This document shows, one piece after another, positions 1-5,250 of a stretch of DNA of 7,196 nucleotides. Position 1 is the first letter of the stretch; each line of letters starts with the position of its first letter. A program made the translations under genes and the position numbers. The DNA is from Clostridiales bacterium (GTDB lineage: Bacteria; Bacillota; Clostridia; Oscillospirales; Oscillospiraceae), in assembly GCA_021203685.1 (NCBI GenBank), contig JAJQAS010000223.1, positions 1 through 7,196 on the forward strand, in the 5' to 3' direction. The notes beneath the pieces were generated by a model. The model ran no database searches and was not told where the DNA came from. It worked only from the letters and a program-made list of their open reading frames with translations.

Positions 1-692
1 AGACGGTCCTTGGGGATGCGGCAGTCCTCGAAAATCAGCTCGCAGGTGGAGGAGCCGCGGATGCCCATCTTCTTCTCGTGCTTGCCCACGGAGAAGCCGG
101 GGTCGGTGCGCTCCACGATGAAGGCGGAGATCTCCTTCTGCTTGCGGCCGCGGCGGTCCAGCACGGTGCCGGTGACGGCGATGATGATGAACACGTTGGC
201 ATAGCCCGCGTTGGTGATGAAAATCTTGGAGCCGTTCAGCACCCACTCATCGGTGGCTTCGTCCAGCACAGCGTAGGTCTGCTGGCCCTGGGCATCAGTG
301 CCCGCGCCCGGCTCGGTCAGGCCGAACGCGCCCAGCCACTCGCCGGAGCAGAGCTTGGGCAGATATTTTTCCTTCTGGGCGGGGGTGCCGTTCTCAAAGA
401 TGGGGGCGGCGCACAGAGAGGTGTGGGCGGAGACGATAACGCCGGTGGTGCCGCAGACCTTGCTCAGCTCTTCCACGGCCATGACGTAGCTCAGCACGTC
501 CGCGCCGGCTCCGCCGTACTCCTTGGGGAAGTAGATGCCCATCATGCCCAGCTTGGCCATCTTCTTGACGGTCTCTTCGGGGAAGCGCTCTTCCTCATCG
601 ACCTCCTGGGCCAGGGGCTTGACCTCGTTCTCAGCGAACTCCTGGTACATCTTCTGTACCAGTTCCTGCTCTTTGGACAGAGTAAAATCCAT
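1..692 (-). CDS. bcd: Butyryl-CoA dehydrogenase (short-chain acyl-CoA dehydrogenase), 3' end missing
   Basis: Cytosolic FAD flavoenzyme that reduces crotonyl-CoA to butyryl-CoA; in clostridia it works with EtfAB in electron bifurcation. The readable part is 230 complete codons, the N-terminal ~60% of a family usually near 380 residues; the rest lies beyond the left edge. Visible: N-terminal MDFTLSKEQELV, YGGAGADVLSYV (59-70), EELSKVCGTTGVIVSAHTSL (74-93), the flavin/substrate-binding LTEPGAGTD (125-133), NGSKIFITNAG (153-163), and GIRGSSTCELIFEDC (210-224) leading into the C-terminal domain. The catalytic glutamate lies in the missing part. The start at 692 follows AGGAGG at 703-708 with a 10-base gap. 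It is third in the crt-hbd-bcd run, 82 bp after hbd, and etfB/etfA would be expected next. The match to BCD rather than a longer-chain dehydrogenase rests on the N-terminal motifs plus context. Confidence 0.95.
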   Translation of the reverse strand, partial: MDFTLSKEQELVQKMYQEFAENEVKPLAQEVDEEERFPEETVKKMAKLGMMGIYFPKEYGGAGADVLSYVMAVEELSKVCGTTGVIVSAHTSLCAAPIFENGTPAQKEKYLPKLCSGEWLGAFGLTEPGAGTDAQGQQTYAVLDEATDEWVLNGSKIFITNAGYANVFIIIAVTGTVLDRRGRKQKEISAFIVERTDPGFSVGKHEKKMGIRGSSTCELIFEDCRIPKDR

Positions 693-725
693 AAAACTAG
701 ATCCTCCTATTTGAATTATGTACAC

Positions 726-755
726 CCGCCGGGACACAGGGCCGCGCCCCGGCGG
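726..755 (-). other. Hairpin in the hbd-bcd spacer
   Basis: CCGCCGGG (726-733) and CCCGGCGG (748-755) form a perfect 8-bp GC-only stem around a 14-base loop. It sits directly after the hbd stop codon and before the bcd ribosome binding site. No T-run follows on the minus strand, so it is not a classical terminator. It could stabilise the 3' end of upstream mRNA or allow partial attenuation between hbd and bcd; both roles are inference. Confidence 0.5.
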
Positions 756-774
756 TGCAGCGTGTTTTCAGGAA

Positions 775-1644
775 TTACAGGGCGTCGACAGGGGTCTTGG
801 TGCGGTCGGCGTTATAGACATAGAAGCCCTTGCCGGTCTTGCAGCCCAACTGGCCGCCGCGGACCATCTTCCGCAGCAGGGGGCAGGCGCGATACTTGCT
901 GTCGCCGGTCTCCTCATACAGAACGTCCATAATGGCCAGGCAGATGTCCAGGCCCACATAGTCGCCCAGTTCCAGGGGACCCATGGGGTGGTTGGCGCCC
1001 AGCTTCATGGCGGCGTCGATACCGGCGATGTCGGATACGCCCTCCATCTTGATGAAGGCGGCCTCGTTGATCATGGGGATCAAGATGCGGTTGACCACGA
1101 AACCGGCGGCCTCATTGACCTGCACGGGAGTCTTGCCGATCTGGACGGAGATCTCCTTGATCTTCTCCACGGTCTCGGGGGCGGTGTTGGCGCCGGCGAT
1201 GACCTCGATGAGCTTCATGCGGTCGGCGGGGTTGAAGAAGTGCATACCGATGACGGGATGCTCGATGCCCTTGCCGATCTCGGTGATGGACAGGGAAGAG
1301 GTGTTGGAGGCGAGGATGCAGTCGGGCTTGCAGATCTTGTCCAGCTCGCCGAAGGTGGTCTTCTTGACGCCCATATCCTCAAAGGCGGCCTCGACAATCA
1401 GGTCGGCGTCGCCGCAGAGGTCTTCCTTCAGGCCGGGGGTGATGTTGGCCAGGATGCCGTCCACTTTCTCCTGGGACAGCTTGCCCTTGGCGACCAGACG
1501 GGCGTAGCCCTTCTCGATCTTGGCCTTGCCACCGGCGGCCCACTCCGCCTTGATGTCGCACAGAGCGACCTGTACACCACACTGGGCGAACGCCTTGGCG
1601 ATGCCCTGACCCATAGTACCGGCGCCGATAATACCTACTTTCAT
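775..1644 (-). CDS. hbd: 3-hydroxybutyryl-CoA dehydrogenase
   Basis: NAD(P)H-dependent cytosolic enzyme reducing acetoacetyl-CoA to 3-hydroxybutyryl-CoA, the step before crotonase in butyrate formation. The product is 289 residues, near the usual ~282. The N-terminal Rossmann domain opens MKVGIIGAGTMGQG with the dinucleotide loop GAGTMG at 7-12. The catalytic set of the family is in place: Ser116 in SNTSSL, His135 and Asn138 in GMHFFNP, Glu147 in KLIEVI, and Asn185 in GFVVNRIL. The C-terminal helical dimer domain includes ANHPMGPLELGDYVGLD (217-233) and ends GKGFYVY. The reading frame is open upstream to 1710, but 1644 is chosen because AGGAGGT (1652-1658) lies 7 bases before it and the Rossmann strand begins there. 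It is second in the crt-hbd-bcd run. Lys/Arg-rich cofactor-specificity residues cannot be judged by eye. Confidence 0.97.
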   Translation of the reverse strand: MKVGIIGAGTMGQGIAKAFAQCGVQVALCDIKAEWAAGGKAKIEKGYARLVAKGKLSQEKVDGILANITPGLKEDLCGDADLIVEAAFEDMGVKKTTFGELDKICKPDCILASNTSSLSITEIGKGIEHPVIGMHFFNPADRMKLIEVIAGANTAPETVEKIKEISVQIGKTPVQVNEAAGFVVNRILIPMINEAAFIKMEGVSDIAGIDAAMKLGANHPMGPLELGDYVGLDICLAIMDVLYEETGDSKYRACPLLRKMVRGGQLGCKTGKGFYVYNADRTKTPVDAL

Positions 1645-1718
1645 ATTTGTGACCTCCTGAAATTTTTTTATGTGAATTAAAAATGCGTAACGGTGAAACA
1701 TTTCCCACACTTACAACT

Positions 1719-1884
1719 TTTAGCTCTTAACTATTAGCCTGGCGGTTCCTGGTTTTAAGTGCTGCGCTTATTGTTTGCAATGCTTTACAAACAGCCTGTT
1801 TTGCTCTCGGCTTTCTTTTTAGCCGTTCGCTTTAGATTGAGTAGTACCTGACTAACAGCTAATAGCTAGCGGCTAACAGCTCAT
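1719..1884. repeat. AT-rich, MITE-like repeat remnant in the crt-hbd spacer
   Basis: The 243-bp spacer between crt and hbd (1645-1887) is much richer in A/T than the flanking genes and has no credible gene. Its right end carries CTAACAGCT twice (1852-1860, 1873-1881; 21-bp period) around a GCTAGC palindrome. Its left end carries TTAGCTCTTAACTATTAGCC (1720-1739), which is an imperfect inverted match to the right end read on the minus strand. Between them are two small stems: TGTTTG/CAAACA (1772-1777/1788-1793) and CGGCT/AGCCG (1808-1812/1821-1825). Imperfect terminal inverted repeats around ~160 bp with no coding content suggest a decayed non-autonomous element. No target-site duplication was found, so this is tentative. 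Confidence 0.4.
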
Positions 1885-1887
1885 CAC

Positions 1888-2673
1888 TCAGTTGTTCGTG
1901 AAAACGGGCTTGGGCTTGGGTTTCTCACGGCTCATGAAGCAGCCCATGCCTTCGATTTGGTCGTGGGTCTCGAAGCAGGAACCGAACAGATCCTCTTCCA
2001 GAGCGATGGCGGCGTCGATGTCCATGTCCAGACCGTCGTTGATGGCCTTCTTGCAGGCGCGGACGGCGATGGGGGCGTTCTTGGCGATACCGGCGGCCAT
2101 TTTCAGTGCGGCGGGCATTAGGTCAGCGGCGGGATAGACGGCGTTGACCAGGCCAATGCGGTAAGCCTCGTCGGCCTTGATGTTGCGGGCGGTGTAGATG
2201 AGCTGCTTGGCCATGCCGGGGCTGACCAGACGGGCCAGGCGCTGGGTTCCGCCGAAGCCGGGGGTGATGCCCAGACCCACTTCGGGCTGGCCGAACACGG
2301 CGGTGTCGGAGCAGATGCGGATGTCGCAGCTCATGGCCAGCTCGTTGCCGCCGCCCAGGGCGAAACCGTTGACCGCAGCAATGACGGGGATGGGCAGGGT
2401 CTCGATCTTGCGGAACACATCGTTCCCCTTCTTGCCAAAAGCAGTGCCCTCGGCCTTGGTCAGGCTGCTCATCTCGCCGATGTCCGCTCCGGCAACGAAG
2501 CTCTTTTCACCGGCGCCGGTGATGACCAGACAGCGGATGGCATCCAGGTCGAGGGAGTCGATGGCGGCGTCCAACTCCTCCAGGACGGAGCTGTTCAGCG
2601 CGTTGAGGGCTTTGGGACGGTCAATGGTCAGGACGGCCACCGCTCCCTGGGTTTCCAGGTTGATGAAAGACAT
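1888..2673 (-). CDS. crt: Crotonase (3-hydroxybutyryl-CoA dehydratase, enoyl-CoA hydratase family)
   Basis: Cytosolic hydro-lyase converting 3-hydroxybutyryl-CoA to crotonyl-CoA. The product is 261 residues, the normal size for the crotonase family, and lines up end to end. The CoA-binding and oxyanion-hole segments are visible: FVAGADIGEM (59-68) and GFALGGGNELAMSCDIRI (103-120). The two acid/base glutamates of the family are present, Glu111 in GGNELAM and Glu131 in FGQPEVGLG. FGGTQRL (140-146) and the helical C-terminus follow. The start at 2673 has AAGGAGG (2681-2687) 7 bases upstream. It is first in the leftward butyrate run, with its own promoter at 2752-2780 and a Rex-like operator in its leader. 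No terminator is evident after its stop, so hbd and bcd probably share this transcript despite the long spacer. Identity as crt rather than a generic hydratase rests on the hbd and bcd neighbours. Confidence 0.95.
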   Translation of the reverse strand: MSFINLETQGAVAVLTIDRPKALNALNSSVLEELDAAIDSLDLDAIRCLVITGAGEKSFVAGADIGEMSSLTKAEGTAFGKKGNDVFRKIETLPIPVIAAVNGFALGGGNELAMSCDIRICSDTAVFGQPEVGLGITPGFGGTQRLARLVSPGMAKQLIYTARNIKADEAYRIGLVNAVYPAADLMPAALKMAAGIAKNAPIAVRACKKAINDGLDMDIDAAIALEEDLFGSCFETHDQIEGMGCFMSREKPKPKPVFTNN

Positions 2674-2718
2674 AGAGGTTCCTCCTTGGTGTCTTGGTAT
2701 GGATTGCGGGAGTGAAGT

Positions 2719-2736
2719 TTGTTATTTTTTTAACTA
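2719..2736 (-). promoter_or_regulatory. Candidate Rex operator in the crt leader
   Basis: The plus-strand text TTGTTATTTTTTTAACTA matches 12 of the 14 defined bases of the clostridial Rex consensus TTGTTAANNNNTTAACAA; the mismatches are at positions 7 and 17. It lies about +10 to +27 from the predicted crt start of transcription, where a bound repressor would block RNA polymerase. Rex, a repressor released at a high NADH/NAD+ ratio, is known to regulate crt-bcd-etf-hbd genes in several clostridia. Site recognition here is by eye only, and the T-run makes some chance matching possible. Confidence 0.6.
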
Positions 2737-2751
2737 ACTATCTTGATACAA

Positions 2752-2780
2752 AGTATACCCCTTTTCTCGTCCGGTTGCAA
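2752..2780 (-). promoter_or_regulatory. Promoter of crt (sigma-A type)
   Basis: On the minus strand, TTGCAA (2775-2780) as the -35 and TATACT (2752-2757) as the -10 are separated by exactly 17 bases. Transcription would begin near 2745, leaving a leader of about 72 nt that contains the Rex-like site and the crt ribosome binding site. Confidence 0.7.
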
Positions 2781-2809
2781 GGGGGAACACCAAAAAGAAT
2801 GATAAATTC

Positions 2810-2840
2810 TTGACAAAGTTTCCGGGAATACTTTCGTCAA
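2810..2840. promoter_or_regulatory. Long imperfect palindrome between divergent promoters
   Basis: TTGACAAAGT (2810-2819) and ACTTTCGTCAA (2830-2840) pair with a single-base bulge. The centre, TTCCGGGAA, continues the symmetry, so about 14 base pairs are self-complementary over 31 bp. It is roughly 65-95 bp upstream of the predicted crt transcription start. The spacing suggests an upstream operator or activator site rather than a terminator. It fits neither a Rex nor a cre consensus that I know, so the binding factor is unknown. The embedded TTGACA has no -10 partner. Confidence 0.4.
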
Positions 2841-2903
2841 GATGTACAAAACCGAGAATTGGCAAGTTTGCCGAAAACCCGGGGAGCTGTTTACAAAAAA
2901 TTG

Positions 2904-2933
2904 TTGACAGTTACAAATGCAATGTAGTATAAT
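2904..2933 (+). promoter_or_regulatory. Promoter of the 2966-3445 gene (near-consensus sigma-A)
   Basis: A perfect -35 TTGACA (2904-2909) and a perfect -10 TATAAT (2928-2933) are separated by 18 bases. Transcription would begin near 2940, giving a ~26-nt leader with GGAGG (2953-2957) before the ATG at 2966. Both hexamers are exact consensus, so the promoter is expected to be strong unless repressed. Confidence 0.85.
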
Positions 2934-2965
2934 AATAATGATTTCGGCAAATGGAGGCGACAGGG

Positions 2966-3445
2966 ATGGGCAGCGACAGGCAGGAGGGCCAAATGGCCGA
3001 CCAGCTTCTGGTCAGTTTGCGGCAGGCGTATTCCCAATACGAGGCGGACTACCGCTCCCTGAAACAGGAAAGCGGCCTGTTGGGCGCGCTGCGGAGCTAT
3101 TTTTCGGGCAACAGCGTTTCCAATGACCCCATCCACAGGGAATTTATTGAGCGTGTGGGCCAGCTGACCCAGGAGTTGGCCGGGGAGCTGGCGCAGTTGG
3201 AAGCCCCCGACCCGTGGGCGGATGAGGCCGCCGACATCCTGCTGGTGCTGCGCTCCGGCAAAAGCGGCGACGCAGCGGAGTGGAGCCAAATGGCGGCGGA
3301 GCAGATGCTGGAGCCGCTGCTCCCGTATCTCTCCCGGCCCCGGCTGGAACAGGCGCTGCGGGAGTATCGGGCGGCGTACCGGCGTATGCTGCCCGCCCAG
3401 GAAAAACTGGCGAAAAGCATGGCGGCGGAGCTGAACCGCCGCTGA
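2966..3445 (+). CDS. Uncharacterised helical cytosolic protein
   Basis: I do not recognise the family. The product is 159 residues with no signal peptide and no membrane segment. It is rich in Ala, Leu, Glu, Gln and Arg and looks almost entirely alpha-helical. Helical stretches fall at about 11-48 (QMADQLLVSLRQAYSQYEAD onward), 55-80, 84-96, 103-121, and 124-157, with a Pro-rich break at 80-83 (APDPW). No cysteine, histidine cluster or nucleotide-binding motif is visible. The ATG at 2966 is preferred because GGAGG (2953-2957) lies 8 bases before it and the promoter would place transcription start near 2940. ATG 2951 would have almost no leader, and ATG 2993 (AGGAGGG at 2982-2988) is a real alternative. 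It is a single-gene unit, divergent from crt and convergent with the membrane protein gene. Codon use is like its neighbours, so it is a real gene of unknown job. Confidence 0.85.
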   Translation: MGSDRQEGQMADQLLVSLRQAYSQYEADYRSLKQESGLLGALRSYFSGNSVSNDPIHREFIERVGQLTQELAGELAQLEAPDPWADEAADILLVLRSGKSGDAAEWSQMAAEQMLEPLLPYLSRPRLEQALREYRAAYRRMLPAQEKLAKSMAAELNRR

Positions 3446-3483
3446 ATCTCCCATTACCTATCAATAAGAATACCGATCAAATG

Positions 3484-3520
3484 GCCGTACCAGATGCAGT
3501 TTATCCGGTACGGCTTTCTA
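3484..3520 (+). terminator. Probable intrinsic terminator after the 2966-3445 gene
   Basis: GCCGTACC (3484-3491) and GGTACGGC (3507-3514) form a perfect 8-bp stem with a 15-base loop, followed by TTTCTA. The stem is 38 bp past the stop codon. The T-tract is short, so termination may be incomplete. The position between converging genes suits a terminator. Confidence 0.6.
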
Positions 3521-3566
3521 TGACTTCACATTCTTTATTCTTTGTGGAACTGTTCCCCGGGGCCTT

Positions 3567-4589
3567 TTAGCGGTTCCGGGGGTTTTCCCGTTCCCGGAGC
3601 AGCTGTGTCCCCGCCGCCAGCAGGGCGGGCGCGGCAATTAGTCCCCAGAAGCCGAAGAGCAGCAGTCCCAGGTACATGGTCAGCACGGTGAAAAAGGGGA
3701 TGGTGCCCGCCTGGGTGCTGACGAACCGTGGTTCCAACACCGTGCGCATCAGCCAGAGGGCCAGCCACAGGCCCACCATCCCCAAAGCCCGCAGCGCTGT
3801 TCCCTCCAGCCACAGCAGTCCCGCCCAGGGCAACAAAATCACCCCGCAGCCCAGCAGGGGCAGCGCGTCGGCGGCGCACACAAGCGCCGCCACAGGCACC
3901 GCGCCGGGCATCCCCATCACCAGCAGCCCCACCGCCAGCACCGGGAACTGCACCAGCAGCAGCTTTCCCTGGGCCTTTAGCCAGCCCAGCGCCCCGATTT
4001 TGAGGGAGCGCAGGGCGGTGCAAACCGTGCGGCTCCAGTCCTCCGGCACCAACCGCGGCAGAGTCGGGCGCAGCCGGGGCCAGTCCAGGGCGGCGTAAAA
4101 GGACGAGAGCAGGCAGACGAGCAGGAAGAACAGTCTTTCCGGCAGGGCGGCGAGCAGATTTGCGCTGAGCCGGGCGGCCCAGGCGGTCAGACGCTGGACC
4201 CAGGCGGAACTGCTCTGGCTGAGGAGCTGAACCAGCCCCGCCGCCAGGTTGCCCACCGAGCCGGGGAGCCTTTGGGCAAGGGCTTCCAGCCGGGCCAGCA
4301 GGGAGGGGATGTCCGGGAACAGCCCGGTCACGCCGTCGATGACGCAGCAGAGCTTTACCGCAGCCCAGACCAGCGCCGCGCCAGCCAGCACAACCGTTCC
4401 GCCCAACACCAGCGCCACCCCCAACCACCGTGGGACCCCCTTGCTCTCCAGCCAGCGGACGGGCCTGGCGGCGGCGGATGCAGCCAAAAGTGCAAAAAGA
4501 GCGGCCCAGACGCACTGCCGCACCGCCGGAAAACAGACCGTCAGCAACAGAAACAGGCAGAGACAGCCCTTTTTCTTACCCTGTGACAT
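3567..4589 (-). CDS. AI-2E family transporter / YtvI-like membrane protein (PF01594)
   Basis: Polytopic inner-membrane protein of 340 residues. Hydrophobic segments are visible near 9-41 (probably two), 55-80, 152-169, 209-262 (several), 266-285 and 296-328. The long amphipathic region 84-150 is the variable loop typical of this family. Family signatures are at the C-terminal half: DALPLLGCGVILLPWAGLLW (241-260), RTVLEPRFVSTQAG (282-295) and YLGLLLFGFWGLIAAPALL (306-324). The name AI-2E comes from E. coli TqsA, but most members have no proven substrate; clostridial homologues include the sporulation protein YtvI, which fits the P-x-x-G-x-G-x-x-x-x-P-W pattern. The start at 4589 has AGGAG 6 bases upstream (4596-4600). 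The protein is shorter than typical YtvI (~370), mostly at the N-terminus. It is divergent from the ACT-hom cluster; transport role is inferred only from family. Confidence 0.85.
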   Translation of the reverse strand: MSQGKKKGCLCLFLLLTVCFPAVRQCVWAALFALLAASAAARPVRWLESKGVPRWLGVALVLGGTVVLAGAALVWAAVKLCCVIDGVTGLFPDIPSLLARLEALAQRLPGSVGNLAAGLVQLLSQSSSAWVQRLTAWAARLSANLLAALPERLFFLLVCLLSSFYAALDWPRLRPTLPRLVPEDWSRTVCTALRSLKIGALGWLKAQGKLLLVQFPVLAVGLLVMGMPGAVPVAALVCAADALPLLGCGVILLPWAGLLWLEGTALRALGMVGLWLALWLMRTVLEPRFVSTQAGTIPFFTVLTMYLGLLLFGFWGLIAAPALLAAGTQLLRERENPRNR

Positions 4590-4651
4590 GGATGACTCCT
4601 ATCTGACAAACTGCTTTCTACAGTTTTCGTATTTTTTGGATGAATCAACGG

Positions 4652-4680
4652 TTGCAAAGCGGAGAAGGGGGTGCTATAAT
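4652..4680 (+). promoter_or_regulatory. Promoter of the ACT-hom cluster (sigma-A type)
   Basis: TTGCAA (4652-4657) and a perfect TATAAT (4675-4680) are 17 bases apart, placing transcription start near 4687 and leaving a ~57-nt leader. The -35 hexamer is palindromic and also lies in the upstream region of the divergent membrane protein gene, but no convincing -10 for that gene is seen at the matching distance. Confidence 0.8.
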
Positions 4681-4698
4681 CACCTCTGTATCACGAAC

Positions 4699-4726
4699 AC
4701 AAATGACCACGCGGCGTGGACAAATG
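4699..4726 (+). other. Leader hairpin flanked by ACAAATG direct repeats
   Basis: In the 5' leader of the ACT gene, CCACG (4707-4711) and CGTGG (4715-4719) pair around CGG. Identical ACAAATG heptamers lie on both sides (4699-4705 and 4720-4726), giving a 21-bp repeat period. The downstream copy ends just before AGGAGG (4728-4733). It may simply tune translation; there is no terminator, T-box or riboswitch signature. Confidence 0.35.
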
Positions 4727-4743
4727 TAGGAGGAGAACATACC

Positions 4744-5184
4744 ATGTCGAAGGTGACCAAATACTTTATCGTGGAGGCCAGCGCCCTGCCGGAGATCTTC
4801 CTCAAGGTGGCCCAGGCAAAAGAGGCGCTGGAGCTGGGAGAGGCGGCGACGGTGAACGAGGCCACCCGCATGGCGGGCATCAGCCGCAGCGCCTTCTACA
4901 AGTACAAGGATGCGGTGCGTCCGTTCAACGACATGATGAACGGCCACATCGTCACCTTTCAGGCGATGCTCCGGGATGAGCCGGGAGCCCTTTCCGCCAT
5001 CCTGAATATCTTTGCCGCCAGCGGCGGGAATATTCTCACCATCAACCAGACCATCCCCACCGGCAGCGTGGCCGCCGTCAACCTCAGCGCCGAGACCAGC
5101 GGCCTGAACGTCTCGCTGGATGAGCTGGTCCACCGGGTCAGCGCCATGGACGGCGTGGTGAAGTTTGAGGTGCTGGCCGGGTAA
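4744..5184 (+). CDS. Stand-alone ACT-domain protein (PheB / UPF0735-like)
   Basis: Small cytosolic regulatory protein of 146 residues, the usual length for the UPF0735/PheB family. Residues ~20-58 form a DNA-binding-like helix-turn-helix (VNEATRMAGISRSAFYKYKD, 37-56). Residues ~69-146 form an ACT domain with the ligand-loop motif DEPGALSAILNIF (78-90) and GGNILTINQTIP (94-105). ACT domains usually bind amino acids, and members of this family sit next to hom or pheA. Here it is the first gene of a cluster with hom 66 bp downstream, so sensing threonine or a related aspartate-family amino acid is a reasonable inference. AGGAGG (4728-4733) precedes the ATG by 10 bases. The symbol pheB is common for homologues, but the hom context does not suggest phenylalanine. 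Whether it acts on DNA or on an enzyme is not known from the sequence. Confidence 0.9.
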   Translation: MSKVTKYFIVEASALPEIFLKVAQAKEALELGEAATVNEATRMAGISRSAFYKYKDAVRPFNDMMNGHIVTFQAMLRDEPGALSAILNIFAASGGNILTINQTIPTGSVAAVNLSAETSGLNVSLDELVHRVSAMDGVVKFEVLAG

Positions 5185-5199
5185 ATGTGTCAATTTCTG

Positions 5200-5213
5200 T
5201 CCGGTCAACCGGA
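5200..5213 (+). other. Short hairpin in the ACT-hom spacer
   Basis: TCCGG-TCAA-CCGGA, a 5-bp GC-rich stem with a tetraloop, lies 16 bp after the ACT stop codon. The following bases (TAGTAAG) are not a T-tract, so it is unlikely to terminate transcription. It may protect or process the intercistronic mRNA. Confidence 0.35.
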
Positions 5214-5250
5214 TAGTAAGAATAGTTATGAATCTTAGAGAGGTGTCCTT

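Noticed and set aside
78..1680. Long plus-strand frames (284 and 320 residues) opposite bcd and hbd
   Set aside because: They are antisense shadows of genes with clear catalytic motifs, have low-complexity composition, and lack ribosome binding sites.
2901..2918. Second Rex-like site overlapping the -35 of the unknown gene
   Set aside because: TTGTTGACAGTTACAAAT matches only about 9 of 14 defined Rex positions and is better explained by the perfect TTGACA -35.
3541..3580. Terminator for the membrane protein gene at GGAACTGTTCC / CCCCGGGG
   Set aside because: The stems are very short or lack a loop, and no T-tract follows on the minus strand.
3535..4515. 326-residue alternative frame overlapping the membrane protein gene on the same strand
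   Set aside because: Gly/Ala/Arg/Pro-rich sequence without membrane segments; the other frame carries PF01594 motifs and a ribosome binding site.
3567..4589. Calling this gene a true autoinducer-2 exporter (tqsA)
   Set aside because: Family-level similarity only; its clostridial homologues are mostly uncharacterised or sporulation-linked, and no neighbour suggests quorum sensing.
4629..4657. Divergent promoter of the membrane protein gene using the shared TTGCAA
   Set aside because: At 17-18 bases the minus-strand -10 would be AAATAC or AATACG, a poor match.
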